Source of the DNA: Chitinophagaceae bacterium
Lineage (GTDB): Bacteria; Bacteroidota; Bacteroidia; Chitinophagales; Chitinophagaceae
Assembly (NCBI GenBank): GCA_016708765.1
Contig: JADJFD010000004.1
Location: 1-64,000 of the forward strand
DNA length: 64,000 bases
Direction: 5' to 3'
Part shown: positions 28,816 through 36,841 of the stretch, piece by piece
How the letters are laid out: every line of letters starts with the position of its first letter
Numbering within the stretch: the first letter of the stretch is position 1
Position numbers and translations under genes: made by a program
The notes under the pieces: model-generated
Told to the model about the DNA's origin: nothing
What the model saw: only the letters and a program-made list of their open reading frames with translations
Databases searched by the model: none

Positions 28816-29421
28816 TTAACTCATCTTCTCAACCTGCATATAGTTCAACTCTACAGGTGTAGAACGACCAAATATCTTTACTGTTACTTTTAATTTCTTC
28901 TTTTCATCATTTACTTCTTCAATTACACCATTGAAGTCGTTGAATGGACCTTCAATAATTTTGATTGTTTCGCCAACGATAAATGGCTCACTCATACTTA
29001 CACCACCAGCTTCTGCCATTTCATCCATCTTACCTAACATCTTATTTACTTCTGCTTTACGAAGGGCAATCGGGTTTTCTTTCCCAAGGAAATGAATAAC
29101 ATTCGGCACATTCTTTACCACATCTCTTAAGTCATCACTCAGTTTACCTTCAGCAATCTCAACCATCACATAGCCAGGGTAATAATTTCTTTCCCGCATT
29201 ACTTTTTTACCATTAGCAACCTTATAAACTTTTTCTACCGGAAGAAAAATCTGTTTAACCTGATTCCAACCACCACGGCTTACTTCTTTATCAAGATATT
29301 CTTTTACCTTTTTCTCTTTACCACTAACAACACGAAGAACAAACCATTTGGTATCCTGATGGTGTTCGTCTTCTGAATGCCCGTTATTCTCTGTATGCTC
29401 AATATTCGTAGTTACTTCCAT
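28816..29421 (-). CDS. nusG: Transcription termination/antitermination protein NusG
   Basis: NusG, 201 residues, couples RNA polymerase to ribosomes and Rho. After a short acidic, His-rich N-terminal extension (about 1-22) comes the NGN domain (KWFVLRVVSGKEKKVKEYL, NYYPGYVMVE). The C-terminal KOW domain follows (VGETIKIIEGPFNDFNGVIEE). It starts three bases after the secE stop. Confidence 0.96.
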   Translation of the reverse strand: MEVTTNIEHTENNGHSEDEHHQDTKWFVLRVVSGKEKKVKEYLDKEVSRGGWNQVKQIFLPVEKVYKVANGKKVMRERNYYPGYVMVEIAEGKLSDDLRDVVKNVPNVIHFLGKENPIALRKAEVNKMLGKMDEMAEAGGVSMSEPFIVGETIKIIEGPFNDFNGVIEEVNDEKKKLKVTVKIFGRSTPVELNYMQVEKMS

Positions 29422-29424
29422 TGC

Positions 29425-29619
29425 TTAGAAAAGTTTGTCGTAAATGAACTTCAACCCATTACCAAAAACAGAATCCATCGCTAATACAATTAATGTAAAA
29501 ACAATAGTTGCCGCAATTACAATCATAGTAGACTGCTGCAACTGAGGCCAAGTAGGCCAGGTCACTTTTTCGGTAAGCTCTTTGTAAGAGTCTTTAAAAT
29601 AATTAGCGATCTTAATCAT
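29425..29619 (-). CDS. secE: Preprotein translocase subunit SecE
   Basis: SecE, 64 residues, stabilises SecY in the inner membrane. An amphipathic stretch (YKELTEKVTWPTWPQLQQST) precedes one membrane helix (about residues 31-50). Short single-helix SecE is normal in this phylum. It sits between tRNA-Trp and nusG. Confidence 0.95.
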   Translation of the reverse strand: MIKIANYFKDSYKELTEKVTWPTWPQLQQSTMIVIAATIVFTLIVLAMDSVFGNGLKFIYDKLF

Positions 29620-29653
29620 GTTATCAATTTGATATTTTCAAAAAATTACTCTG

Positions 29654-29724
29654 CACGGGCACTAGGATTCGAACCCAGATCAAAGGTTTTGGAGACCCGT
29701 ATGCTACCGTTGCACCATGCCCGT
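29654..29724 (-). tRNA. tRNA-Trp (CCA)
   Basis: Minus-strand cloverleaf: acceptor ACGGGCA / TGCCCGT, discriminator G, anticodon loop CTCCAAA with anticodon CCA, T arm GGGTTCGAATCCT. No CCA is encoded. Its place between tuf and secE is the usual order in Bacteroidota. Confidence 0.95.
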
Positions 29725-29730
29725 ATGAAA

Positions 29731-29767
29731 GCTAAAAGCTATTGGCAGTTAACCAATAGCTTTTAGC
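29731..29767 (-). terminator. 15-bp perfect hairpin between tuf and tRNA-Trp
   Basis: GCTAAAAGCTATTGG (29731-29745) pairs perfectly with CCAATAGCTTTTAGC (29753-29767) around a 7-nt loop. There is no long T tract, so it may be a processing or attenuating hairpin rather than a full terminator. Nearby 29810-29840 repeats the AAAGC-rich wording. Confidence 0.5.
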
Positions 29768-29849
29768 ATTATGTTTCAAAGATAGCTAATTTATCATTAG
29801 CCATGCCCGCAGGCTGAAAGCGAAAAGCTAAAAGCCCTGAGCCTTCTTT

Positions 29850-31040
29850 TTATTTCAAAATCTCAGTTACTTGACCAGCACCTACTGTACGGCCACCTTC
29901 ACGAATCGCAAACTTCAAACCTTTCTCCATCGCAATCGGCTGAATAAGTTTTACAGTAAGAGATGTATTATCGCCAGGCATTACCATTTCAGTTCCAGCT
30001 GCTAATTCTACTTCACCTGTTACATCCGTAGTACGGAAATAGAACTGAGGACGGTATTTCTGGAAGAATGGCGTATGACGTCCACCTTCTTCTTTGCTTA
30101 ATACGTAAACTTCTCCTTTGAACTCAGTGTGTGGAGTAATAGAACCTGGCTTACAGATTACCATACCACGGCGGATTTGAGTTTTCTCAATACCACGAAG
30201 TAATAAACCTGCATTATCTCCAGCTTCTCCTTCATCCAATAACTTACGGAACATTTCAACTCCTGTACAAGTTGATGTAAGTGGAGTTTCTACTAAACCA
30301 ACAATTTCCACAGCCTCACCTACTTTGATACGACCTCTTTCAATACGACCAGTAGCAACTGTACCACGACCAGTAATTGAGAATACATCCTCAACTGACA
30401 TAAGGAAAGGAAGATCAACCGGACGTGGAGGAAGAGGAATATATGAGTCTACTGCAGCCATTAATTCTTCAACTTGTGCAACTGCGTCTGCGTCACCTTC
30501 TAATGCTTTAATTGCAGAACCTTTAATAATTGGCGTATTATCACCATCAAAACCATAGAAAGTAAGTAGCTCACGGATTTCCATTTCTACTAACTCTAAC
30601 AATTCAGGATCGTCAACTAAGTCAACTTTATTCATGAATACTACAATTGTAGGTACTCCAACCTGACGAGCAAGCAGGATATGCTCTTTCGTTTGTGGCA
30701 TAGGTCCATCAGTTGCAGCAACAACAAGTATTGCACCATCCATCTGTGCAGCACCTGTAATCATATTTTTTACATAGTCAGCATGACCAGGGCAGTCAAC
30801 GTGGGCATAGTGACGGTTTACTGTCTGATACTCAACGTGTGCAGTATTGATTGTGATACCTCTTTCTTTTTCTTCAGGAGCACCATCAATTTCATCATAC
30901 TTTTTTGCAACGTTACCCATTCCTTTTGTTGAAAGAATAGATGTAATAGCAGCAGTTAATGTTGTTTTACCGTGGTCAATGTGACCAATAGTACCAATGT
31001 TAACGTGGGGTTTCTCCCTTTTAAAGGTCTCTTTTGACAT
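29850..31040 (-). CDS. tuf: Elongation factor Tu
   Basis: EF-Tu, 396 residues, carries aminoacyl-tRNA to the ribosome. The P-loop GHIDHGKT is at residues 19-26, and the G-domain motifs DCPGH and NKVD are present. Domains 2 and 3 are complete (GRIERGRIKVGE, FKGEVYVLSKEEGGRHTPFF). It follows four tRNA genes on the same strand and is probably expressed with them. Confidence 0.98.
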   Translation of the reverse strand: MSKETFKREKPHVNIGTIGHIDHGKTTLTAAITSILSTKGMGNVAKKYDEIDGAPEEKERGITINTAHVEYQTVNRHYAHVDCPGHADYVKNMITGAAQMDGAILVVAATDGPMPQTKEHILLARQVGVPTIVVFMNKVDLVDDPELLELVEMEIRELLTFYGFDGDNTPIIKGSAIKALEGDADAVAQVEELMAAVDSYIPLPPRPVDLPFLMSVEDVFSITGRGTVATGRIERGRIKVGEAVEIVGLVETPLTSTCTGVEMFRKLLDEGEAGDNAGLLLRGIEKTQIRRGMVICKPGSITPHTEFKGEVYVLSKEEGGRHTPFFQKYRPQFYFRTTDVTGEVELAAGTEMVMPGDNTSLTVKLIQPIAMEKGLKFAIREGGRTVGAGQVTEILK

Positions 31041-31136
31041 TGTTATCTGTTTTAAATTGTGTTTTACTAAAAATTGTTGTTTTTATTCTATTAGTCCGTT
31101 TCAATTAAATGAAACTTAAATCGAATATACTTTTTG

Positions 31137-31208
<72 letters not shown>

Positions 31209-31295
31209 TTTTTGAGTCATTGAAGTCAGTGTGTCAAGCTAGTCAAATGGGCAAACCCTTAATTATTTGACTCATTTGACTAGAGTGACTCTTTG

Positions 31296-31368
31296 AGCGG
31301 AAGACCGGGCTCGAACCGGCCACCTGAAGCTTGGAAGGCTACCGCTCTACCAAATGAGCTACTTCCGC
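31296..31368 (-). tRNA. tRNA-Gly (TCC)
   Basis: Minus-strand cloverleaf with acceptor GCGGAAG / CTTCCGC, D arm GCTCATTTGGTAGAGC, anticodon TCC in CTTCCAA, and T arm GCCGGTTCGAGCCCGGT. It belongs to the tRNA run upstream of tuf. Confidence 0.95.
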
Positions 31369-31396
31369 TGTTAATAATTTCAACTACAAAGAACTC

Positions 31397-31420
31397 CCAC
31401 CTTCGTTAAAACTTTGGTGG
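31397..31420. repeat. 24-bp CCACC...GGTGG palindromic repeat, copy 2
   Basis: Second copy of the short palindrome also found at 25417-25440, here between tRNA-Gly and tRNA-Tyr. Both are 24 bases long with the same CCACC/GGTGG ends and central TTAAAA. Confidence 0.5.
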
Positions 31421-31426
31421 ATAAAG

Positions 31427-31509
<83 letters not shown>

Positions 31510-31569
31510 TTATTACAAAAACTCTATTCCTGCAACTTACTTTTTCGGAACAGAGTTCCGAAATACCTG

Positions 31570-31641
31570 AGCCGAAAACTGAGTCGAACCAGCGACCTAC
31601 TGATTACAAATCAGTTGCTCTACCAACTGAGCTATTTCGGC
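31570..31641 (-). tRNA. tRNA-Thr (TGT)
   Basis: Minus-strand cloverleaf with acceptor GCCGAAA / TTTTCGGC region, D arm GCTCAGTTGGTAGAGC, anticodon stem-loop CTGATTTGTAATCAG with anticodon TGT, and T arm GCTGGTTCGACTCAG. First gene of the tRNA-tuf run. Confidence 0.95.
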
Positions 31642-31683
31642 TTGTTTTTACACAATAAAGAACTACCCCCATTTTTGGGAAGG

Positions 31684-31713
31684 CAAAGGTAAGGGAATTT
31701 AATAATTGGAAAA
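31684..31713 (-). promoter_or_regulatory. Promoter of the tRNA-tuf run
   Basis: Minus strand: TTT (31713-31711), 19 bases, TACCTTTG (31691-31684). The -7 box is identical to those of rpoB and rplK and the -33 box has one mismatch. It lies 43 bases before the first tRNA. Confidence 0.6.
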
Positions 31714-31837
31714 ATTTTGTAAAGTTTTTTTTTGCTTGTTTTCAGAGACTTGTGAATAAAACTCTGGAAAACTAATCGAGAAGGAGCATTTCTCGTTACG
31801 AATTCATCATTTAGCCTAACTATTAAAACGAATGAAA

Positions 31838-31868
31838 ACAAAAAAAGGCCCTGCTTTCACAAGGCCTT
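31838..31868 (-). terminator. hpf terminator
   Basis: Minus-strand stem AAGGCC / GGCCTT (31868-31863 with 31850-31845), then eight T. It lies 8 bases after the hpf stop. Confidence 0.7.
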
Positions 31869-31875
31869 AAATTCA

Positions 31876-32184
31876 TTATGCTGCTTTTTTTTCTTTGTTC
31901 TTTTTTATTTGAATTATCATTGATTCAAGAGCATTATCAAACGACTCTTCAAAAGATTTAGAAGTTGATTTTACAAAAAAATTGTGTCCAGCCACATGCA
32001 CTCTGATTTCTGCAATTTTATCTTTTACTGCATGAATCACATTGTCAAGTTTCAAAAACACATTTACACGGATAATACGATCGTTAAAGTTGCTTAGCTT
32101 TTCAAGTTTTCGATTTACAAACCCAATTAGCTTACTGTCTGCATTAAAATGAACAGTTTGAATGTTTACGTTCATAATCATCAT
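31876..32184 (-). CDS. hpf: Ribosome hibernation-promoting factor, short form
   Basis: Short HPF/RaiA family protein (about 99-102 residues) that binds idle 30S subunits. The beta-alpha-beta core is seen in VNIQTVHFNADSKLIGFVNR and in IAEIRVHVAGHNFFVKSTSK. A Lys-rich tail ends the protein. Two possible ATGs exist, 32184 and 32175. The second (MNVNIQ) fits the family better. The gene lies between xer and the tRNA run, a common order in the phylum. Confidence 0.9.
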   Translation of the reverse strand: MMIMNVNIQTVHFNADSKLIGFVNRKLEKLSNFNDRIIRVNVFLKLDNVIHAVKDKIAEIRVHVAGHNFFVKSTSKSFEESFDNALESMIIQIKKNKEKKAA

Positions 32185-32327
32185 GGTTTTAATATGTGAA
32201 ACAATAATTTAAAGAACTCTTTTGGTTTTCAAAAGGCCTTGTTCCTATTCAAGTTCAAGTTAAGGAAAAACATGCCTTTTCCCAAAATAAAAGAACCGAA
32301 ATTTTTATTGTGTTTGAGCAGATATTA

Positions 32328-33236
32328 TTATGATTTAGGATGCGCCTTTTTGTGGACGTTTTTCAATTTCTCAATGGTATTATGTGTATAAACCTGAGTA
32401 GAGGCAAGGCTACTATGACCAAGCAGTTCTTTTACTGCATTAAGGTCTGCCCCGTTATTCATTAAGTGTGTGGCAAATGTGTGGCGAAGTATATGAGGAC
32501 TTTTCTTTTCTAAAGTGCTAGATTCCGATAAATATTTGTTTACCAGTAAATAAGCGTATTTAGGATATATCTTTTTCCCCTTTTCTGTGACTAACAAAGA
32601 ATCCTCTGTTTTTTCAAATTCTTTTCTTTTTAACTGCTGATACTCTTTTATCATTTCAACAATGCCTTTGCTAACAGGTATTACTCTTTCCTTGCTTCCT
32701 TTACCTAATACTTTTATTTGTGATCTGCCGAAATCGACCTGATTCTCTTTTAAACCAATTAGTTCACTTAGCCGCATTCCAGTTGCATAAAAAACAGAAA
32801 TTAGTATTTTGGCATTTAAAGTCTTCCAGTCCTCATTCGTACTATTCAGTAACTCAATTAAATTTTTAGTCTCTGATTCTTTTACAAACACAGGCAATCT
32901 CTTTCCAACTTTTGGACTGATTACTTTGCTCATTGGGGAAACCTCAATAGATTCTATTTTAAGCTGGTATTTGAAAAAAGATTTAAGACTAGAAATTTTG
33001 CGTTTTATAGACTTAGCTCCAAGTCCTTTGCCCTTAAGGGATGCCAACCAACTACGAATAAAATTGTGGTTTATGTACTTCAGTTCAACATCGCCAAAAT
33101 TGGCATATATAAAGTCGAAAAAATCTGAAATATCTTTTCTATAAGAAATGATTGTATTGGACGAATACCTTTTTTCGAATTGAAGATATTCTATGAAAGA
33201 ATCGAATGATTGAATTAGTGATACTGGCATATACAC
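32328..33236 (-). CDS. XerC/XerD-type tyrosine recombinase
   Basis: Chromosome-dimer-resolution type tyrosine recombinase of 302 residues. The N-terminal SAM-like core-binding domain covers about residues 8-95. The catalytic residues are all present: Arg155 (GMRLSE), Lys near 179-182, His248 and Arg251 in HILRHTFATH, His274 in LLGHSS and Tyr283. Xer proteins cut the dif site with a partner. XerC and XerD cannot be told apart here without an alignment. A start at MPVSL (33230) is equally possible. It is unrelated to the broken integrase at 2882-4162. Confidence 0.9.
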   Translation of the reverse strand: MYMPVSLIQSFDSFIEYLQFEKRYSSNTIISYRKDISDFFDFIYANFGDVELKYINHNFIRSWLASLKGKGLGAKSIKRKISSLKSFFKYQLKIESIEVSPMSKVISPKVGKRLPVFVKESETKNLIELLNSTNEDWKTLNAKILISVFYATGMRLSELIGLKENQVDFGRSQIKVLGKGSKERVIPVSKGIVEMIKEYQQLKRKEFEKTEDSLLVTEKGKKIYPKYAYLLVNKYLSESSTLEKKSPHILRHTFATHLMNNGADLNAVKELLGHSSLASTQVYTHNTIEKLKNVHKKAHPKS

Positions 33237-33273
33237 ATTGTATGTGACAGATGTCTTTGGTGACTTCTATCCA

Positions 33274-33318
33274 TAAAAAAAGACAGCTACAAAGTTATTA
33301 AACTTCACAGCTATCTTT
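33274..33318 (-). terminator. rpsU terminator
   Basis: Minus-strand stem AAAGATAGCT / AGCTGTCTTT (33318-33309 with 33288-33279) with an additional inner pairing, followed by a T run. It lies between rpsU and the recombinase gene. Confidence 0.7.
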
Positions 33319-33343
33319 GGTATTTTGTTACTATCAGGTAAAC

Positions 33344-33541
33344 TTAGATATCTATTTTACCGCTAGCTATATTCTGTTTGTAAATTGCCTTTAATACTTC
33401 ACCACGGCGTCTAACTGATGGTTTAGTAAAACTCTGACGTTCTCTTAGTTGCAACAAAACTTTCGATTTCTCGAATTTTTTCTTGTACTTCTTTAGTGCC
33501 TTGTCAATGTTTTCGCAATCTTTTGAATCTATTATTAGCAT
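33344..33541 (-). CDS. rpsU: 30S ribosomal protein S21
   Basis: S21, 65 residues, Lys/Arg-rich (CENIDKALKKYKKKFEKS, KPSVRRRGEVLKAIYKQ). In Bacteroidota S21 takes part in sequestering the anti-Shine-Dalgarno sequence of 16S rRNA, which fits the lack of Shine-Dalgarno sites in this window. Confidence 0.95.
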   Translation of the reverse strand: MLIIDSKDCENIDKALKKYKKKFEKSKVLLQLRERQSFTKPSVRRRGEVLKAIYKQNIASGKIDI

Positions 33542-33578
33542 AATTTGTATACCTCCTTTGGTACTTTTTTTAGGATTG

Positions 33579-33586
33579 CAAAGATA
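33579..33586 (-). promoter_or_regulatory. -7 box of rpsU
   Basis: Minus strand 33586-33579 reads TATCTTTG, a match to TAnnTTTG, 38 bases before the rpsU start. The base triplet at the -33 spacing is TTC rather than TTG. Confidence 0.5.
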
Positions 33587-33639
33587 GGAGTAAAATTGGA
33601 AAAAAGAAACTGGAAAAAGAATTCATTTACTTTGCGCCT

Positions 33640-34233
33640 ATGTTTACTGGAATTATTGAATCAAAAGGGATTATAAAGCAAGTCATTTCCGAAGGCCTGA
33701 ACAAGACTTTCTGGATAGAATCGGCCATTTCATCCCAACTAAAAGTGGACCAAAGCCTTAGCCACAACGGAGTATGCCTTACTGTGGAAGCATTGATTGA
33801 GACTAGTCACCGTGTGACAGCCATCGATGAAACATTGCAAAAAACTAATTTATCTGCCTGGAAGAATGGCACAATTGTAAATCTGGAAAGATGCCTTCAA
33901 ATTAGTGACCGACTGGATGGGCATATTGTGCAAGGACATGTAGATTGTGTTGGAATCTGTAAAAATATAAAGGATAAAAAAGGCAGTTGGGTTTTGGAAT
34001 TTGAATTCCCGAAAAAATTTGCAGGATTAGTGGTTGAAAAAGGGTCAATTTGCTTAAATGGAATTAGCTTAACAGTCTTTAATGTGAAAAAGAAAGCCTT
34101 TTCTGTGGCAATAGTCCCATATACTTATGAGCATACAAATATTCAACATATTCAAGCTGGAGATAGTGTAAATCTTGAATTTGATATGTTAGGCAAGTAT
34201 TTGCTTAGAAGGTTATCTTTGAAAGGTAAATAA
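33640..34233 (+). CDS. ribE: Riboflavin synthase, alpha subunit
   Basis: Joins two 6,7-dimethyl-8-ribityllumazine molecules to give riboflavin. The 197-residue protein has the two lumazine-binding repeats typical of the family. The first begins MFTGIIESKGIIKQV and holds LSHNGVCLTVE. The second holds DGHIVQGHVDCVG and KGSICLNGISLTVF. No FMN riboswitch is visible in the short upstream gap. It is divergent from rpsU. Confidence 0.95.
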   Translation: MFTGIIESKGIIKQVISEGLNKTFWIESAISSQLKVDQSLSHNGVCLTVEALIETSHRVTAIDETLQKTNLSAWKNGTIVNLERCLQISDRLDGHIVQGHVDCVGICKNIKDKKGSWVLEFEFPKKFAGLVVEKGSICLNGISLTVFNVKKKAFSVAIVPYTYEHTNIQHIQAGDSVNLEFDMLGKYLLRRLSLKGK

Positions 34234-34253
34234 CTAACCCATTTCCATTATTA

Positions 34254-35347
34254 ATGACTGCTGAACAAACCAATAAATCCTATATCCCGGCATTGGATGG
34301 TTTGAGAGGTATTGCAATATTATTTGTAGTACTCTATCATAATTTCGGCTTTATCAAACAAACTAGTTTTGGCTGGCTTGGCGTGGACTTGTTCTTTGTT
34401 CTTTCGGGTTATTTAATTACATCTATCCTTCTCAAAACTGTTGGAGAGCCTGGCTATTTGAAGAACTTTTTCATGAAAAGAGTGCTACGCATTTTTCCAC
34501 TTTACTTTTTATGTCTTGTTGTATTTCTAATCATATTCCGGATTTTTGGATGGTATGCCAATGAACTAAGCTATTACCATGAAAATCAGTGGTGGCTTTG
34601 GACATACCTTCAAAACTGGCTTTATGCCTTCACACTTAAAGATGGATCCGCAATGCTTGTGCATTTATGGTCATTAGCGGTTGAAGAGCAGTTTTATCTT
34701 ATATGGCCTTTCGTTATTCTAATAGTAAAGAAACCGAAGACTTTGTTCTTTATTATGTTAGGGGTCTTGATATTTGTGATTGCTGCAAGGTCTGTACTCT
34801 GGCTTTATCATTTTGAAGATTTCAATTATACGTTGATTTATACGTTCACAAGAATTGATGGAATTTGCATTGGCAGCATGATTGCATTGACGATGAGCTT
34901 TCGTCCAAATTTTATTGGGAAAAATATGGCAATCATTGTAGTTATACTTGCCGCATTGAATTTCCTATTTTATTTTCTGAACCAGATTGACACTAATAGT
35001 CATCCCTATTTTGCGTTTATAGGCTTTACTACATTTTGTGGAATGTTTGGCTTACTGCTACATGAACTTGTTACAAATAAAAATACAATTCTAAGTAAAG
35101 TATTCTCAATAAAGCCGCTTAGGTTTATGGGAAAAATATCTTACGGTTTTTATGTTTATCATTGGCCAATATTTATGATGACGCAAGGCTATTTTTTCAT
35201 TTTTTTAGAGACAACCTAAATTTTCAACATTATTATTCAGGAATAGCAGCTTCAACACTTTCTACGCTAATAGCATTTATAGTTTCTGTAATAAGCTATT
35301 ATACATTTGAGAAGTATTTTTTAAGAATGAAAACAAAATTCAATTAA
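34254..35347 (+). pseudogene. Acyltransferase 3 family membrane protein, single frameshift
   Basis: Polytopic acyltransferase-3 (OafA-like) protein that would acylate a surface glycan from the membrane. It opens with the family hallmark IPALDGLRGIAILFVVLYHN, followed by GVDLFFVLSGYLITSILL and LWSLAVEEQFYLIWP. About ten membrane helices follow. The frame breaks in a T7 run at 35200-35206. One more T joins MMTQGYFFIFFRDNLNF to a tail of two helices ending MKTKFN, giving 364 residues, a normal length. Only the last 15 percent is affected. A sequencing indel is the likeliest cause. Confidence 0.85.
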
Positions 35348-35365
35348 TCAGACAAGTAAAACATT

Positions 35366-36097
35366 TTGAACAACCCGATTACTTTATTGTCAGTAATTAT
35401 TCCTTGTTACAACGAAGAAAAGTATGTTGAAAAAGTGCTGAGGAGAATTACTGAAGTGCAATTAACTCATCAATTAAAAAAGCAGGTATTGATTGTTAAT
35501 GACGGGTCCACAGATGCAACAGAAGAAAATATAAATAAATTCATCAACGAAAACCCAGAAGCTTCTATTCAACTAATAAATCATTCTGAGAATAAAGGTA
35601 AAGGAAGTAGTATAAAATCTGCACTTCCTTTCGTATTAGGTCAACTCGTTGTGATTCAAGATGCCGACCTTGAATACAATCCAGAAGACTATAATTTATT
35701 GTTAGGCCCTATTATGGGCCACAAAGCTGATGTCGTAGTAGGATCAAGATTTCGAGGAGACGGAGTTCATAAAGGGCCTTTTATATTACATGCTTTAGTC
35801 AATAAAACATATACATTCATTTCGAATTTACTTACCAGGCAAAAGCTTTCGGATATTCATTCCTGCTACAAAATGTTTGATGCACAAATATTAAAAAGCA
35901 TACGCATCAAAGAGAATCGTTTTGGATTCGATCCTGAAGTAATTGCCAAGCTTAGCCATAAAAAAAATGTACGGATAACAGAAGTTGGAATCTCTTATCA
36001 TGGAAGAAATTTTGCTGAAGGGAAAAAAATAAATTTTATGGATGGGTTCAGAGCTTTTTATTGTATAATTTGGTATAATCTATTTTCAAAAAAATAA
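35366..36097 (+). CDS. Family 2 glycosyltransferase (dolichol-phosphate mannose synthase-like)
   Basis: A 243-residue GT2 enzyme beginning at TTG. The GT-A fold is visible in SVIIPCYNEEKYVEKVL (about 9-25), VNDGSTDATEE, NKGKGSSIKSALP and the metal-binding QDADLEYNPEDY. There are no membrane helices, like the polyprenol-phosphate-sugar synthases that feed flippase and arabinose- or mannose-type transferases. The neighbours (acyltransferase, methyltransferase, large membrane proteins) suggest a shared glycan or lipid-linked sugar pathway. Confidence 0.85.
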   Translation: MNNPITLLSVIIPCYNEEKYVEKVLRRITEVQLTHQLKKQVLIVNDGSTDATEENINKFINENPEASIQLINHSENKGKGSSIKSALPFVLGQLVVIQDADLEYNPEDYNLLLGPIMGHKADVVVGSRFRGDGVHKGPFILHALVNKTYTFISNLLTRQKLSDIHSCYKMFDAQILKSIRIKENRFGFDPEVIAKLSHKKNVRITEVGISYHGRNFAEGKKINFMDGFRAFYCIIWYNLFSKK

Positions 36098-36106
36098 CCA
36101 TTTTAA

Positions 36107-36841
36107 TTGCTACCAAGAGAAAATACAGGATATGTGGCTTTGGAGGTTTTATCCAAAGCCGATAAATTCAACCACTGGATGTTTTCTGCAATTAAGCCAT
36201 TCAGTACAGACAATGTTCTTGAAATTGGAAGCGGCTTAGGCAATATTTCTAAATTTTTCATTCGGGAAGGCTACACAATTACTTTATCTGATATTGATGC
36301 TTTCTATCTCGATTGTTTAAAGAAAGATTTCACAGCAAACAATAATGTACAAGCTTTCCAGTCGATTGATTTGCAAAAAAAAGATTTTCAAACTGAATAC
36401 GAAAACTTAAAAGAGAGTTTCGATACTATTATAATGTTGAATGTGCTTGAGCATCTTGAAGATGATGGATATGCGATTCATAACTGCAGGTATATGCTTA
36501 AAGAAAACGGCACTTTCATTATCCTTGTCCCTGCTTATTCATTTTTATATTCAAGGATGGATAAAGAACTAAATCATTTTCGGCGTTATACTTCAACATC
36601 ATTGAAAAGTAAAATAATTGCTGGAGATTTTTCTGTTAGAAAATCCTTCTATTTTAATTTTCTGGGAATATTTGCCTGGTTGTATGGAAAAATATTAAGG
36701 ATTAAAGTGCTTCCTTCGTCAGAAATGAATTTCTTTAATAAATTGGTTCCATTAGGAAAGGTTCTTGACAAAATTGTTTTTAATAAAATTGGCCTGTCAG
36801 CAATTGTGGTTGCAAAAAAACAAAGTAGTAAGTCCGCATAA
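36107..36841 (+). CDS. Class I SAM-dependent methyltransferase
   Basis: A 244-residue methyltransferase with motif I VLEIGSGLGNISKFF (about 46-60), a motif II acidic residue in LSDIDAFYLDCL, and NVLEHLEDDGYAI later on. The C-terminal part holds a hydrophobic stretch. It starts at TTG 9 bases after the GT2 gene and its stop overlaps the next ATG by one base. The acceptor is unknown. Confidence 0.8.
   Translation: MLPRENTGYVALEVLSKADKFNHWMFSAIKPFSTDNVLEIGSGLGNISKFFIREGYTITLSDIDAFYLDCLKKDFTANNNVQAFQSIDLQKKDFQTEYENLKESFDTIIMLNVLEHLEDDGYAIHNCRYMLKENGTFIILVPAYSFLYSRMDKELNHFRRYTSTSLKSKIIAGDFSVRKSFYFNFLGIFAWLYGKILRIKVLPSSEMNFFNKLVPLGKVLDKIVFNKIGLSAIVVAKKQSSKSA

Noticed and set aside
33587..33639. 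FMN riboswitch before ribE
   Set aside because: The gap is about 100 bases in total and lacks the conserved FMN aptamer segments.
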